Assembly: GCA_031265025.1 (NCBI GenBank)
Contig: JAISDF010000103.1
Span: forward strand, 1-16,910
DNA from: Spirochaetaceae bacterium
GTDB taxonomy: Bacteria > Spirochaetota > Spirochaetia > Treponematales > Breznakiellaceae
DNA length: 16,910 nt
Direction of reading: 5' to 3'
In this document: one piece after another, positions 8,249 to 15,577 of the stretch
Layout of the letters: the number at the start of each line of letters is the position of its first letter
How positions within the stretch are numbered: position 1 is the first letter of the stretch
Translations under genes and position numbers: made by a program
Notes under the pieces: model-generated
What the model saw: only the letters and a program-made list of their open reading frames with translations
What the model was told of the DNA's origin: nothing
Databases searched by the model: none

Positions 8249-9465
8249 AATCGCTCCAGTATGGCATGGACAGTTTCCATGACCCTGACAAATTCTCCGG
8301 GCCGTAAAGGGCCGCTCTGCCGGGGCTTAAAAAGTTCATCGACCCTAGTATGGTCTATCCCGCACAGTTCGGCCAGGGCGCGGCGGGAGGCTTCACCGGG
8401 GTTTCCGTTAGGGGATTCCGTTTTTTTTGCCAGGCGCTGTTTAATGGTTTCCCGGTAGGGTTCAATATAGGAATCAAGGGCGCCGTAACGCCTGAAAAAA
8501 CGGGCCTCCGCCAGAAAACGTTCCCCGATGGGTTTTCCCGGCGGTCCCGGCTTCTCAAAGAGCCGCCCGAACACGGGAACAATCATCCAGACTCCCACGG
8601 CCAAAACCACGGCAAAGGAAAGCAGTGGCGGAAGCAGCCTGCCGCTCCCGGCCAGCCTGCCCCAGAAGCCGGGATAGGGCTTTCTGCCCCGTATAAAAAG
8701 TACGCCTTTCCCTTCGCTGTCCCCCGCCCCGGTAAGACGCCAGGTGAGGCGGGCGTTAGACGCATAACCAAGATCGAAATTCATCATGAATACCGGAGAA
8801 CCGAAAAGGGTAACTGAACCGTCTCCCATTTTTACGCTGACAAGCCTTATATCGCCCCTGCTGTCGCTCATGGAAAAGCATCCCGGAGGAAGTTCCTTTG
8901 GATCGAATTTTATCGCGTGATCAAAATAGGGTCTGCCCGGCGCGGCTTTTGCCTCATCTTCTTCCGGCGCGGCTTTTTCCTCCGCGCCGCCGTCTTCTTT
9001 TGGTTCGGCCTCCGCCCCGCCGTTTCCTTTTGGCACGGCCTTTGCCTCGGCGCCGAAGAACTGGGCCGCGCCAATACCCAAGTCCCCAAAAAGCAGGTCC
9101 ATGCCTTCGGAGTACTCCTTGTTCCATTCCCGGTCCAGGGCGATAAGCAGGCGGCCTCCGCTTTCTACCCAGGGTTTGAACAGTTCATAATTCTGTTTGG
9201 TCCACGGGAAAAACGAAGCCTGCACATACACGACTCCTTCCCCGGCAAGGGGGATGGTAGAGGCGTTGGGACGGGTTTCGGTACGCGCCGGATGACCGGT
9301 ACGGTTAAGCCAGCGTTCCAGGGCAAGGAAATCATTTTCCATTGCCAGGGAAGAAGGCGGCACGGGTTTTTTCCACGGCACTATTTCGAGGAAGACAAAG
9401 GCCAGTATGACCGTAACCGCGATGAGGCTTGTTATGGCGATAAGGGGGATGAAGTATCTATTCAT
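8245..9465 (-). CDS. DUF4350-like membrane protein
   Basis: This 406-residue protein has an N-terminal membrane helix (about 5-27), an extracytoplasmic region and a second helix (about 278-300), leaving a C-terminal cytoplasmic tail of about 100 residues. The first part resembles DUF4350: a sequence with WLNRTGHPA, then a VVYVQASFFPWTKQNYE strand and the WVESGGRLLIALD strand typical of a fold shared with the GATase1-like N-terminal domains. Between about 138 and 176 is a low-complexity linker rich in Ala, Glu, Lys, Pro and Gly. I start at the ATG at 9465 rather than an in-frame TTG 15 codons upstream, because it opens directly into the membrane helix and gives an 8-base overlap with the DUF4129 gene. 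A G-run about 6-10 bases upstream is a weak ribosome site. The family assignment comes from pattern and neighbourhood; function is unknown. Confidence 0.75.
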   Translation of the reverse strand: MNRYFIPLIAITSLIAVTVILAFVFLEIVPWKKPVPPSSLAMENDFLALERWLNRTGHPARTETRPNASTIPLAGEGVVYVQASFFPWTKQNYELFKPWVESGGRLLIALDREWNKEYSEGMDLLFGDLGIGAAQFFGAEAKAVPKGNGGAEAEPKEDGGAEEKAAPEEDEAKAAPGRPYFDHAIKFDPKELPPGCFSMSDSRGDIRLVSVKMGDGSVTLFGSPVFMMNFDLGYASNARLTWRLTGAGDSEGKGVLFIRGRKPYPGFWGRLAGSGRLLPPLLSFAVVLAVGVWMIVPVFGRLFEKPGPPGKPIGERFLAEARFFRRYGALDSYIEPYRETIKQRLAKKTESPNGNPGEASRRALAELCGIDHTRVDELFKPRQSGPLRPGEFVRVMETVHAILERL

Positions 9466-10930
9466 CGGCCGGCCCCCGCAGGGAAACGCAGAAAGACAGG
9501 GCCTCGTCAAAGCGGCCCGGATCAGGAGTCCTGCCGCCGTAGGCCAGGCCTATCCAGCACTTGAGGAAGCGGTTAAAGGCTTCCGCCTCGGGAAGCTCCC
9601 GCGACCTGAGCAGGCCGAGGCAGCCGTACTCGGTGGCGTCCCGGGGAAATATAAGTTTGTCCCGCTCGCTGAAAGCGGCGAGTATGGCGGCAAAGCAGCG
9701 GGCCCAGGCTTCGCGGACAAGGCCCCTGCTCTGGAATTCCCTTGCTTCCTCAAGAAGAAGGGCGGAACTTTTTTCTTTTTCCGGCGCGGCAAGGGCGGAG
9801 TTTTTCCAGCCCCTGCCTTTTCCGGGAACGCGCCCTGTTTTGAGATAACGGTAAAGGCAGAAAACAGGAACCGCAACGATGGCGGCGGCTGCCAGGGCCC
9901 TGATGAGCATGCTTAAAAACCGCCTGATTTTGCCGGGCGTATAGGGAATGGCGGAGAGCGTTTCTTCCTGTTCGCTTTGCTTAAACTGTATACGCCAGGT
10001 GTCCTCTTCTGTCCCGAAATCAGGGGAAGCGAGTACCTTGTCGAGAACTTCGAGCGCGTCTTCTTCGGTGAGTACGGCCTCGTGTTTTTCCCCGGCGGAA
10101 GATCCGGCATCTTCCCCATAAAGAGGATGTGTACGGAGACCCAGAAGCAGTACCGCCAGGACCAAGACTTTGGCGATTCCCTTGAACGGAACGGCTTTGT
10201 TTTGTGTTCCTCCGGCAAAGCGCCTGAAATCAAGCTGCAAATCCCAGCCTTCGGTTTCAAGCCTGCTGTTGATGTAGATGCCGAAGCTCATGCAGATATA
10301 CAGGCTTTCAACTATAAGAAAATTGACTCCGTTTACAGCGGCAAAAAGAACAACAAAAGCCCTGGGAATTTGAAAGACCTTGTCCCAGGTATTCATGTCC
10401 GGTACGCCGGCGGCCATGAGGGTGAATATGATTTCCCCGGACAGGAGGGCACCGGTAAGCGCTATGCTGAACATAGTTACCGTCAGGCTGAAACCCAGGC
10501 CGCCTGATCCCAGGACGGCTATGCGTTTCCGCGCGGCCTTTCCCTTGAGTTTTTCGAGCACCCTCACCGGCATGCGGCCTCCCCGCCAGGGACTGAAACG
10601 CCGCCACAGGAGGTCTCCGGCAAGACCGGCGCGCAGTGAAGTTCCCAGTCCCCGGACAAGGCGGGACAGCGGGGCGTCGTATTCAAAAAAGCGTACCGAA
10701 ATAACATGGAGTATGAGCCGGTCCAGAAGGGGCTTGAACCACCAGAGTCCGGGGAAAATCCAGGGAAGACTATTCCGGGGAACAAAGCAGAGGGCCGCGA
10801 CAATGAGCGCGTAAGGCAGGGCAAAAAAAAGCAGCATCGCGCCGGCATTACGCCGCCAGAGCAGAAGACCTGAATCCGAGGCTTCCCAGCCGCTTCTTTT
10901 GCGCAGGCGCAGAAAATCTCCGTCAGCCAC
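9458..10930 (-). CDS. Multi-pass membrane protein with C-terminal DUF4129 domain
   Basis: This is a 490-residue membrane protein of two parts. The N-terminal half has several helices (about 32-51, 142-172, 190-212). It contains YICMSFGIYINSRLETEGWD then LQLDFRR, a pattern I associate with membrane domains where a helix is followed by a short amphipathic EGWD segment. A hydrophobic stretch (about 252-268) ending in THPLYGED looks like another helix or an internal signal, followed by an extracytoplasmic region of about 70 residues. A last helix (about 340-360) leads to the cytoplasmic DUF4129 domain (about 390-485), recognised by LLLEEAREFQSRGLVREAWA and FPRDATEYGCLG. The chosen GTG at 10930 overlaps the SpoIIM stop by 8 bases and has AAGGA nine bases upstream; an in-frame GTG 22 codons earlier has no support. 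DUF4129 recurs in MoxR/DUF58 and transglutaminase contexts. Exact role unknown. Confidence 0.78.
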   Translation of the reverse strand: MADGDFLRLRKRSGWEASDSGLLLWRRNAGAMLLFFALPYALIVAALCFVPRNSLPWIFPGLWWFKPLLDRLILHVISVRFFEYDAPLSRLVRGLGTSLRAGLAGDLLWRRFSPWRGGRMPVRVLEKLKGKAARKRIAVLGSGGLGFSLTVTMFSIALTGALLSGEIIFTLMAAGVPDMNTWDKVFQIPRAFVVLFAAVNGVNFLIVESLYICMSFGIYINSRLETEGWDLQLDFRRFAGGTQNKAVPFKGIAKVLVLAVLLLGLRTHPLYGEDAGSSAGEKHEAVLTEEDALEVLDKVLASPDFGTEEDTWRIQFKQSEQEETLSAIPYTPGKIRRFLSMLIRALAAAAIVAVPVFCLYRYLKTGRVPGKGRGWKNSALAAPEKEKSSALLLEEAREFQSRGLVREAWARCFAAILAAFSERDKLIFPRDATEYGCLGLLRSRELPEAEAFNRFLKCWIGLAYGGRTPDPGRFDEALSFCVSLRGPADE

Positions 10931-11888
10931 GGTTCTTCTTCCTTCCCGAAAAAACAAAATAGGCGAAAAGCAGAATCCAGTTTGCCGTCCCCACACTGTA
11001 TTTTACCTGGACCGGAATGGTATACCTGGAAGACCAGAAAGCCTCGATGGCGGCGGCGGCGACAAGAAGCAGGGCGCTTCCGCCGATGATGGGTACGGTT
11101 GTTTTTCCCGCCCGCCTGACGCTCGCCGCCCTGGTGAGCCCCCGGGTAACAAAGAGGCGGTAGCCCAGGTAGAGGCCGGCAAAGGCGCTTAAAACTATGG
11201 CGGTCAGCTCAAAGCCGCTGTGACCGATGACAAACGGAAAAAAAGTTTCCCGCAATTGTTTGTTTATAATATGGGCCGCCGACACGCCCAAAAACACGGC
11301 GTTATGCATCAGGAAGAAAAGGCTTCCCACTCCGGCAACTATGCCGCCGGCAAAAGTTCTAAAGGCAATGGAAATATTGTTGTTGATGTAATAGCCAAAC
11401 ATATCGGCGTCGGAACTCACATCCCTGGGTTTAAGAAAATGGGAACTTCCCGGCCTGTACATTTCCTCAAGATTCGACGCCTGGGATTCTCCCAGTATGT
11501 CATAGGCGAATTCGGCCTCGTTGACGCACAGGAGCAGGGCGGCGAAAGCGGTAACATAAAAAAGAAGGTGGACCGCCGCGATGCCCTTCCAGTGGGAACG
11601 CACGGCGCCGGGAAAACGGTATACAAGAAAATCAACCAGAGCCCTGGGCGAAAACGACCTCTGTCCGTAGAGCAGTTGGCTGCCTTCAAGGACCAGGCGG
11701 TTCAATCGCTCTATTATAACCGGATCAAAGCCGTGGGCCCTGGCGGTATTGAGGTCCTGGGTCAGCTCGCGGAAAGCCCGTGGAAACCAGCCGGAGCGGG
11801 AACGTATGGTTTTGGTTTCGCCCCGGATAAATTCTTCGACACTGTTCCAGAAGGCCTGCCTTGTCCCGACAAAGTACTGCTGGGTCAT
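10923..11888 (-). CDS. SpoIIM-like integral membrane protein
   Basis: This 321-residue protein of the stage II sporulation M family is encoded in a genome with no visible sporulation genes. An N-terminal helical cytoplasmic part (about 1-95) contains the usual FWNSVEEFI, TQDLNTARAHG and LNRLVLEGSQLLYG features. The membrane domain follows, with the hallmark NNISIAFRTFAGGIVAGVG (about 170-188), HNAVFLG (195-201) and the conserved IGHSGFELTAIVLSAFAG (221-238). At least five hydrophobic helices are visible. In Bacillus, SpoIIM anchors the peptidoglycan-degrading SpoIID/SpoIIP complex; the role of homologues beside MoxR/DUF58 is not established. The ATG at 11888 lies two bases after the RDD stop (TGA-AC-ATG), with GGGGA eight bases upstream. 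The reading frame stays open a further 250 codons upstream, but that stretch overlaps the RDD and DUF5362 genes and is out of frame with both, so I reject it. Confidence 0.88.
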   Translation of the reverse strand: MTQQYFVGTRQAFWNSVEEFIRGETKTIRSRSGWFPRAFRELTQDLNTARAHGFDPVIIERLNRLVLEGSQLLYGQRSFSPRALVDFLVYRFPGAVRSHWKGIAAVHLLFYVTAFAALLLCVNEAEFAYDILGESQASNLEEMYRPGSSHFLKPRDVSSDADMFGYYINNNISIAFRTFAGGIVAGVGSLFFLMHNAVFLGVSAAHIINKQLRETFFPFVIGHSGFELTAIVLSAFAGLYLGYRLFVTRGLTRAASVRRAGKTTVPIIGGSALLLVAAAAIEAFWSSRYTIPVQVKYSVGTANWILLFAYFVFSGRKKNRG

Positions 11889-11890
11889 GT

Positions 11891-12607
11891 TCAGTCCCCG
11901 CTCAGGGTATGGGCTATGCCGAGAAGGTATTCGGCGGTATTTTCTTCGGGACCGCCCGGAAGTGAAGGAACATATATGCGGGCCAGTTCTTCGGCCCTGT
12001 CGGGGCCAAGAAGGGGATAGCGGCCGGCAAAGCTCAGTATGGCCTGTTTTTCTTCGTACGAAAGACCGCGTCCGGGACTGATTTTTTTGAACCGGCCTAT
12101 CCAGGCAATGTCCGCCCGCCGGGCCGGCGCCTGGGCATTGGCCGTGTACACAACCAGGGTATCGGCGGCCCAGTCGCCCAGCCGCCTGAAACCGGGGCTT
12201 AAAGTTACCGAAAAAAGTACGATATAGTACAGGGCCATGAAATTGTCGGCAAAGCGCAGCAGATTCCGCAGCAGGGAAGAACCGGGACCCACAGGCGACC
12301 CGTCGCTCTGCACTACCCGCAGGCCAAGAATATGCTTTCCGACGCTCTGGCCCCTGAACATTATTTCGCAGAATACATGGTAGAACCAGCTTATCACAAA
12401 CCAGAGCAGCATCGTAAACCACATGCCGGTGAGCGAAGCGATCATATTGATTCCAAGCCTCACGGCCAGAAGGAGAAAGAACCGGATCACACTGTCTATC
12501 CCGTAGGCGGCAACACGTATCAAAAGCCCGGCGGGATACAGCGTAAATTCGATGCCCTCGGGAGTCAATACACTGAAAGAAGTATCCTGGTTCTTCCCGG
12601 ACCCCAT
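11891..12607 (-). CDS. RDD family membrane protein with C-terminal cytoplasmic extension
   Basis: This is a 238-residue RDD protein. The RDD core (about 20-158) begins with FTLYPAGLLIRVAAYGIDS (Arg31, Asp38), then two hydrophobic helices, the loop FRGQSVGKHILGLRVV (84-99), RNLLRFADNF (114-123) and the closing PGFRRLGDWAADTLVVY (138-154), which carries the second conserved acidic cluster. After it comes an extension of about 80 residues with LSYEEKQAILSFAGRYPLLG and RAEELARIY. That resembles the tail seen on RDD proteins beside SpoIIM/DUF58 genes. The start is the ATG at 12607, which shares one base with the TGA stop of the upstream gene (TGATG), a classic coupling arrangement; the ribosome site is weak. 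RDD proteins are suspected transporters or scaffolds, but none here can be assigned a substrate. It belongs to the tight seven-gene run. Confidence 0.88.
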   Translation of the reverse strand: MGSGKNQDTSFSVLTPEGIEFTLYPAGLLIRVAAYGIDSVIRFFLLLAVRLGINMIASLTGMWFTMLLWFVISWFYHVFCEIMFRGQSVGKHILGLRVVQSDGSPVGPGSSLLRNLLRFADNFMALYYIVLFSVTLSPGFRRLGDWAADTLVVYTANAQAPARRADIAWIGRFKKISPGRGLSYEEKQAILSFAGRYPLLGPDRAEELARIYVPSLPGGPEENTAEYLLGIAHTLSGD

Positions 12608-13122
12608 CAGGGAAGCCTGGAACCGATGACGATACCCACAAGAACTATGGACAGCACCGGCAGGGCGGTGAGGTAGACAATGGTCATGACCCCGCAAAAC
12701 TTCCAGAAGGAACGGTTGTATTTAAGGGCCCCTTCAAGCTCGCTTTCCGCGCCGGACTGCACATAATTCCGTATTTGGGAACCTGACCTGTAAAGAAAAC
12801 GCGCCGGTATAAGCATGAGGAGTCCTACTATCATGTAAAACAGGGCTATGGCTACCGGAGATGCGCCGCGAAAGGCCCTTCCGATGTTAAAAGTCCCCCT
12901 GACGGCGGCGGGAACCGCAATACCGAGGATTAAAAAGACAACCCCCGCAAGAAAGACGAAACCGCTGCCGATGAATCCCATGATGGCGAGAAACCGTATC
13001 CAGGGAGAAGCCTCTTTAAGGTATTTGACCATATTTTCGGTAATCCCCCCTGAGCTTGTTACCGGGGAAGGAGCGTTCAGGTTTGACCGGGGACTTTCAT
13101 AGGGATTGGCATTATCAGACAT
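12607..13122 (-). CDS. DUF5362-like small membrane protein, first gene of the seven-gene run
   Basis: This 171-residue protein starts with a polar N-terminus containing NPYESP (residues 6-11), followed by MVKYLKEASPWIRFLAIMGF (31-50). That run into hydrophobic sequence resembles DUF5362. Four membrane segments are visible: about 41-50 continuing through 53-75, 89-106, and 146-168 at the C-terminus, with a cytoplasmic stretch containing SQIRNYVQSG between. It has no catalytic motif. The ATG carries the best ribosome binding site in the window (AAGGAG, six bases upstream), as expected for the first gene of a message whose later starts rely on coupling. It lies 47 bases after the histidine kinase stop. 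The family name rests on recalled sequence character and is tentative; the presence of a real membrane protein gene is well supported by the start signal and downstream overlap. Confidence 0.8.
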   Translation of the reverse strand: MSDNANPYESPRSNLNAPSPVTSSGGITENMVKYLKEASPWIRFLAIMGFIGSGFVFLAGVVFLILGIAVPAAVRGTFNIGRAFRGASPVAIALFYMIVGLLMLIPARFLYRSGSQIRNYVQSGAESELEGALKYNRSFWKFCGVMTIVYLTALPVLSIVLVGIVIGSRLP

Positions 13123-13127
13123 AATTT

Positions 13128-13133
13128 CTCCTT
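13128..13133 (-). promoter_or_regulatory. Strong Shine-Dalgarno AAGGAG for the first gene of the run
   Basis: On the minus strand AAGGAG is separated by AAATT from the ATG at 13122. Most other genes in the run depend on overlapping stop/start codons and have weaker sites, so this marks the translational entry point of the operon. Confidence 0.8.
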
Positions 13134-13138
13134 ATCTA

Positions 13139-13167
13139 TTTTTAACTGAAAACCCCTCATCGGTCAA
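13139..13167 (-). promoter_or_regulatory. Candidate sigma-70-type promoter for the seven-gene run
   Basis: TTGACC (13167-13162, 5/6 to consensus) is followed after exactly 17 bases by TAAAAA (13144-13139, 4/6). The -35 begins two bases after the TAA stop of the histidine kinase gene. Transcription would start near 13132, leaving a leader of only about ten bases that begins within the Shine-Dalgarno. The match is good for -35 and spacing and mediocre for -10. Co-transcription with the kinase is the alternative. Confidence 0.4.
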
Positions 13168-13169
13168 CA

Positions 13170-15482
13170 TTACGCGTCCGAAAGGTAGCCGCGCAGCACG
13201 GCAAGGAGGTCCTGGATATTAACGGGCTTACCCACATGACCGTTCATGCCCACGGCAAGGCATTTGTCTATATCTTCCCTGAACACGTTGGCCGTCATGG
13301 CAATAATCGGAATATGCCCCTCCCCTCCCCGCTCTTGTTCAATTTCGCGGATGCGCCTGGTTGCCTCAAAGCCGTCCATCTCGGGCATCTGTACATCCAT
13401 AAGAATAAGACTGTACGCATCGCCCTGTTCGCTAAAGAGCTTTACCGCGACAACGCCGTTTTCCGCCCAGTCCATAACAAGACCGGTAGGTTCAAGCAGG
13501 GAGACGACTATTTCCATGTTGATTTCAACATCTTCGACAAGCAGTATGTGGCGCCCGGAAAAATCATCGATCCTGTCCGCAACGCCGCCCTGACCAACGG
13601 CGGAAGAGCCGCCCGCTTCGCCGCGTTTTATCTTTACGGTAAAAATAAAACGTGAACCCCTGCCGGGTTCCGATTCAATCCAGATGGAACCGTTCATCAA
13701 TTCGACAATCTGTTTTGAAATGGCAAGCCCGAGCCCTGTGCCGCCGAATTTTCTTGAGGTATTACCGTCGGCCTGCTGAAACGAGGTGAAGAGCCGTTCC
13801 TGCTGTTCCCCGCTGATTCCGATTCCCGTGTCGCTTACGGAAATCCGTATAACGCAGCAGCCGTCTTCTTCTCCGTCGAGGTCCGCGTCAATGCGTATGG
13901 ACCCCTCTTCGGGGGTAAACTTTACCGCGTTGCCAAGGAGATTTGTTATCACCTGGGCAAGCCTGTGATCATCGCCGATAAGACAGGGGGGGATTTTTTT
14001 GTCTATGTGCAGGGTAAGCTGCTGGCGCTTTTCGTTGACCTTGAAGGAACTCATCTCGACAACCCGTTTCAGGATTTCTTCAAAATTGAATTCCTCCGAA
14101 GAAAGCTCGAATTTATTCGCCTCTATTTTTGACATGTCCAGTATATCGTTAATGACGCCGAGAAGATGGGTGGCGGCGTTTTCCACTTTGGCGAGGCAGT
14201 AATTCTTTTTTTCCATGTCGGCGCTTGATTGGGCGATAGTGGTCATGCCTATGATGGCGTTCATGGGAGTGCGCATTTCATGGCTCATGGTGGAAAGAAA
14301 ACGGCCTTTCGCGATGCTGGCCATCCGGGCAGCCTCGATTCTCTCCTGCATGATGTTTATCATGTTCCGCAGCGCGGCGGAAAGTTTTTTGGCTTCATTC
14401 CCCGTTACGCTAAAGCGTTCTTCAAGCTCCTTTTTTATTTCCTCCGATTTTTCGTATTCGCCTGAGGAGATAAGTTCCGAAATTCCAACCAGCCTTTCTA
14501 TGGGCCGCACTATGCTCCGGGCCAGAAGCGTTATGATTCCGAAGGCGACAATAAAAATGAGCGCCGACAAAAACAGGGTTCTTTGCAGCAGGCTGTAGGA
14601 TGACTCCAGAAGCTCGGCTTCCTGAAAGATTACCGCCAGCTTCCAGTTCAGTCCGGCTATGGTATGGGTAACTATGTATTCCCTGATGCCCCTGGTTCCG
14701 GTATCAATAAAATCTCCGTCGGGAGCGCCGGCTATGTGTCTGCGCGTCGCCGGGTAATCCTCAGGTTCCATGGCGGTATATTCGGGATGATGGCCGTCGC
14801 TCAGTATGCGGCCCGATGCGTCAAAGGTTACGAGGTAGCCGGTATCCATGATGCGCCGCTGGTCCAGGTCCCGGGTCAGGCTTTGCAGGCTGTAATCAAT
14901 TCCCAGGAGGCCCAGGGGCCTTTCTTCCATATCGAAGGTTTTGGTCATGATGCTGCAAACCATGCCGCCGCCTGTGGTAATATAGGGGGAAGTAACCGTT
15001 ACCTCATCGGAAGCATGAATGCTTTCAAGATACCATGAACGGTTCCGGGGATCGTAATGGGCGGATTTGATATGCCCTTCGGGGGCCTGGGCATACTGGC
15101 CGTCGTCATTGGCCATAAACACAAGGCCGTAGTTGTCATTGGAGCCTGACACCCGTATAAATTCATCATAAACACGCTGTTCGTAGGGCGGATGATCCGC
15201 GTAACGCAGGGTAGTGGTTGAGGTGGTATCAAGGTAACTCGTAAGCCTGCCCCTCGAATTCCGCACCAGGTCAAGGCCGGCAAGGTACTTCACGCTCATG
15301 GTTCCGGGTTCAAGGAAAGTTTTTATCCGTTCCTCGACCCGTTCAAGCTGGCTCAACGCCAGGGCGCGGAACGCCTCATTGGACGATTTTCGTGTCGAAG
15401 AAAAAACCACAAAGGCTATGCTTCCATAGGCTATGCTGAGGCAAATCAAAAAGACCAGAATCAGACGAACGCGGATAGACAC
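13170..15482 (-). CDS. Membrane hybrid sensor histidine kinase (Cache-type sensor, HAMP, HisKA, HATPase, receiver)
   Basis: This transmembrane sensor kinase phosphorylates its own C-terminal receiver. Positions count from a possible TTG at 15494: membrane helix about 8-31; extracytoplasmic double-Cache-type sensor about 32-300 with DPRNRSWYLESI and VTSPYITTGGGMVCSI; second helix about 304-326; HAMP from about 327; HisKA with FLSTMSHEMRTPMNAIIGM and phospho-accepting H405; HATPase with N518/N522, DTGIGI (555-560) and GGTGLGLAI (584-592); receiver about 648-770 with acidic pair E654/D655, phospho-acceptor D700 in LILMDVQMPEMDG, T734 and K756. All catalytic residues are present. I prefer the GTG at 15482, because GAGG (15489-15492) lies six bases before it; GTG at 15485 and TTG at 15494 are alternatives. 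The ligand cannot be read from sequence. No response regulator with a DNA-binding domain or HPt protein is encoded nearby, so its output partner is elsewhere. Confidence 0.93.
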   Translation of the reverse strand: MSIRVRLILVFLICLSIAYGSIAFVVFSSTRKSSNEAFRALALSQLERVEERIKTFLEPGTMSVKYLAGLDLVRNSRGRLTSYLDTTSTTTLRYADHPPYEQRVYDEFIRVSGSNDNYGLVFMANDDGQYAQAPEGHIKSAHYDPRNRSWYLESIHASDEVTVTSPYITTGGGMVCSIMTKTFDMEERPLGLLGIDYSLQSLTRDLDQRRIMDTGYLVTFDASGRILSDGHHPEYTAMEPEDYPATRRHIAGAPDGDFIDTGTRGIREYIVTHTIAGLNWKLAVIFQEAELLESSYSLLQRTLFLSALIFIVAFGIITLLARSIVRPIERLVGISELISSGEYEKSEEIKKELEERFSVTGNEAKKLSAALRNMINIMQERIEAARMASIAKGRFLSTMSHEMRTPMNAIIGMTTIAQSSADMEKKNYCLAKVENAATHLLGVINDILDMSKIEANKFELSSEEFNFEEILKRVVEMSSFKVNEKRQQLTLHIDKKIPPCLIGDDHRLAQVITNLLGNAVKFTPEEGSIRIDADLDGEEDGCCVIRISVSDTGIGISGEQQERLFTSFQQADGNTSRKFGGTGLGLAISKQIVELMNGSIWIESEPGRGSRFIFTVKIKRGEAGGSSAVGQGGVADRIDDFSGRHILLVEDVEINMEIVVSLLEPTGLVMDWAENGVVAVKLFSEQGDAYSLILMDVQMPEMDGFEATRRIREIEQERGGEGHIPIIAMTANVFREDIDKCLAVGMNGHVGKPVNIQDLLAVLRGYLSDA

Positions 15483-15552
15483 CACATACCTCAAAGACTC
15501 AAGCGGATACGCTAGAGCCTATCATTACAGGGACAGTAAGACAAGCCCTAGG

Positions 15553-15572
15553 AATTCCCGGTAAAGGGAATT
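15553..15572. promoter_or_regulatory. Inverted repeat in the divergent promoter region
   Basis: AATTCCC (15553-15559) and GGGAATT (15566-15572) form a perfect 7-bp inverted repeat around GGTAAA. It sits between the divergent kinase and phosphoesterase genes, 12 bases before the phosphoesterase ATG, and abuts or overlaps the candidate -10 there. That position suits an operator. It lacks a GC-rich stem plus T-run, so it is not an obvious terminator. Confidence 0.4.
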
Positions 15573-15577
15573 ATCAT
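15572..15577 (+). promoter_or_regulatory. Candidate -10 element for the metallophosphoesterase
   Basis: TATCAT (5/6 to TATAAT) ends seven bases before the ATG at 15585, so transcription from it would start at the start codon. No Shine-Dalgarno is present at a usable distance, which would fit a leaderless message. The -35 region at the proper distance is poor (TAGGAA at 15549). A second TATCAT occurs at 15520-15525 and could be the real -10 with a normal leader. Confidence 0.25.

Noticed and set aside
9466..9510. TTG-initiated N-terminal extension of the DUF4350-like gene
   Set aside because: It adds 15 residues before an ATG that leads straight into the membrane helix, and would lengthen the overlap with the upstream gene without a Shine-Dalgarno.
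10931..10996. Longer GTG start for the DUF4129 gene
   Set aside because: No ribosome site; the downstream GTG at 10930 has AAGGA nine bases upstream and a normal 8-base overlap with the preceding gene.
11889..12641. In-frame open extension of the SpoIIM-like gene upstream of its ATG (about 250 codons)
   Set aside because: It overlaps the RDD gene and the end of the DUF5362-like gene in a different frame, its translation is Arg/Pro/Cys-rich with no family character, and the ATG at 11888 has a ribosome site and sits two bases after the RDD stop.
12608..12697. Upstream start adding 30 residues to the RDD protein
   Set aside because: The extra residues are His/Cys/Arg-rich and lie over the coding C-terminus of the previous gene; the ATG at 12607 in TGATG is the natural coupled start.
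15553..15572. Inverted repeat read as a rho-independent terminator
   Set aside because: The stem is AT-rich at its base, is not followed by a T-run on either strand, and lies between divergent starts rather than after a gene.
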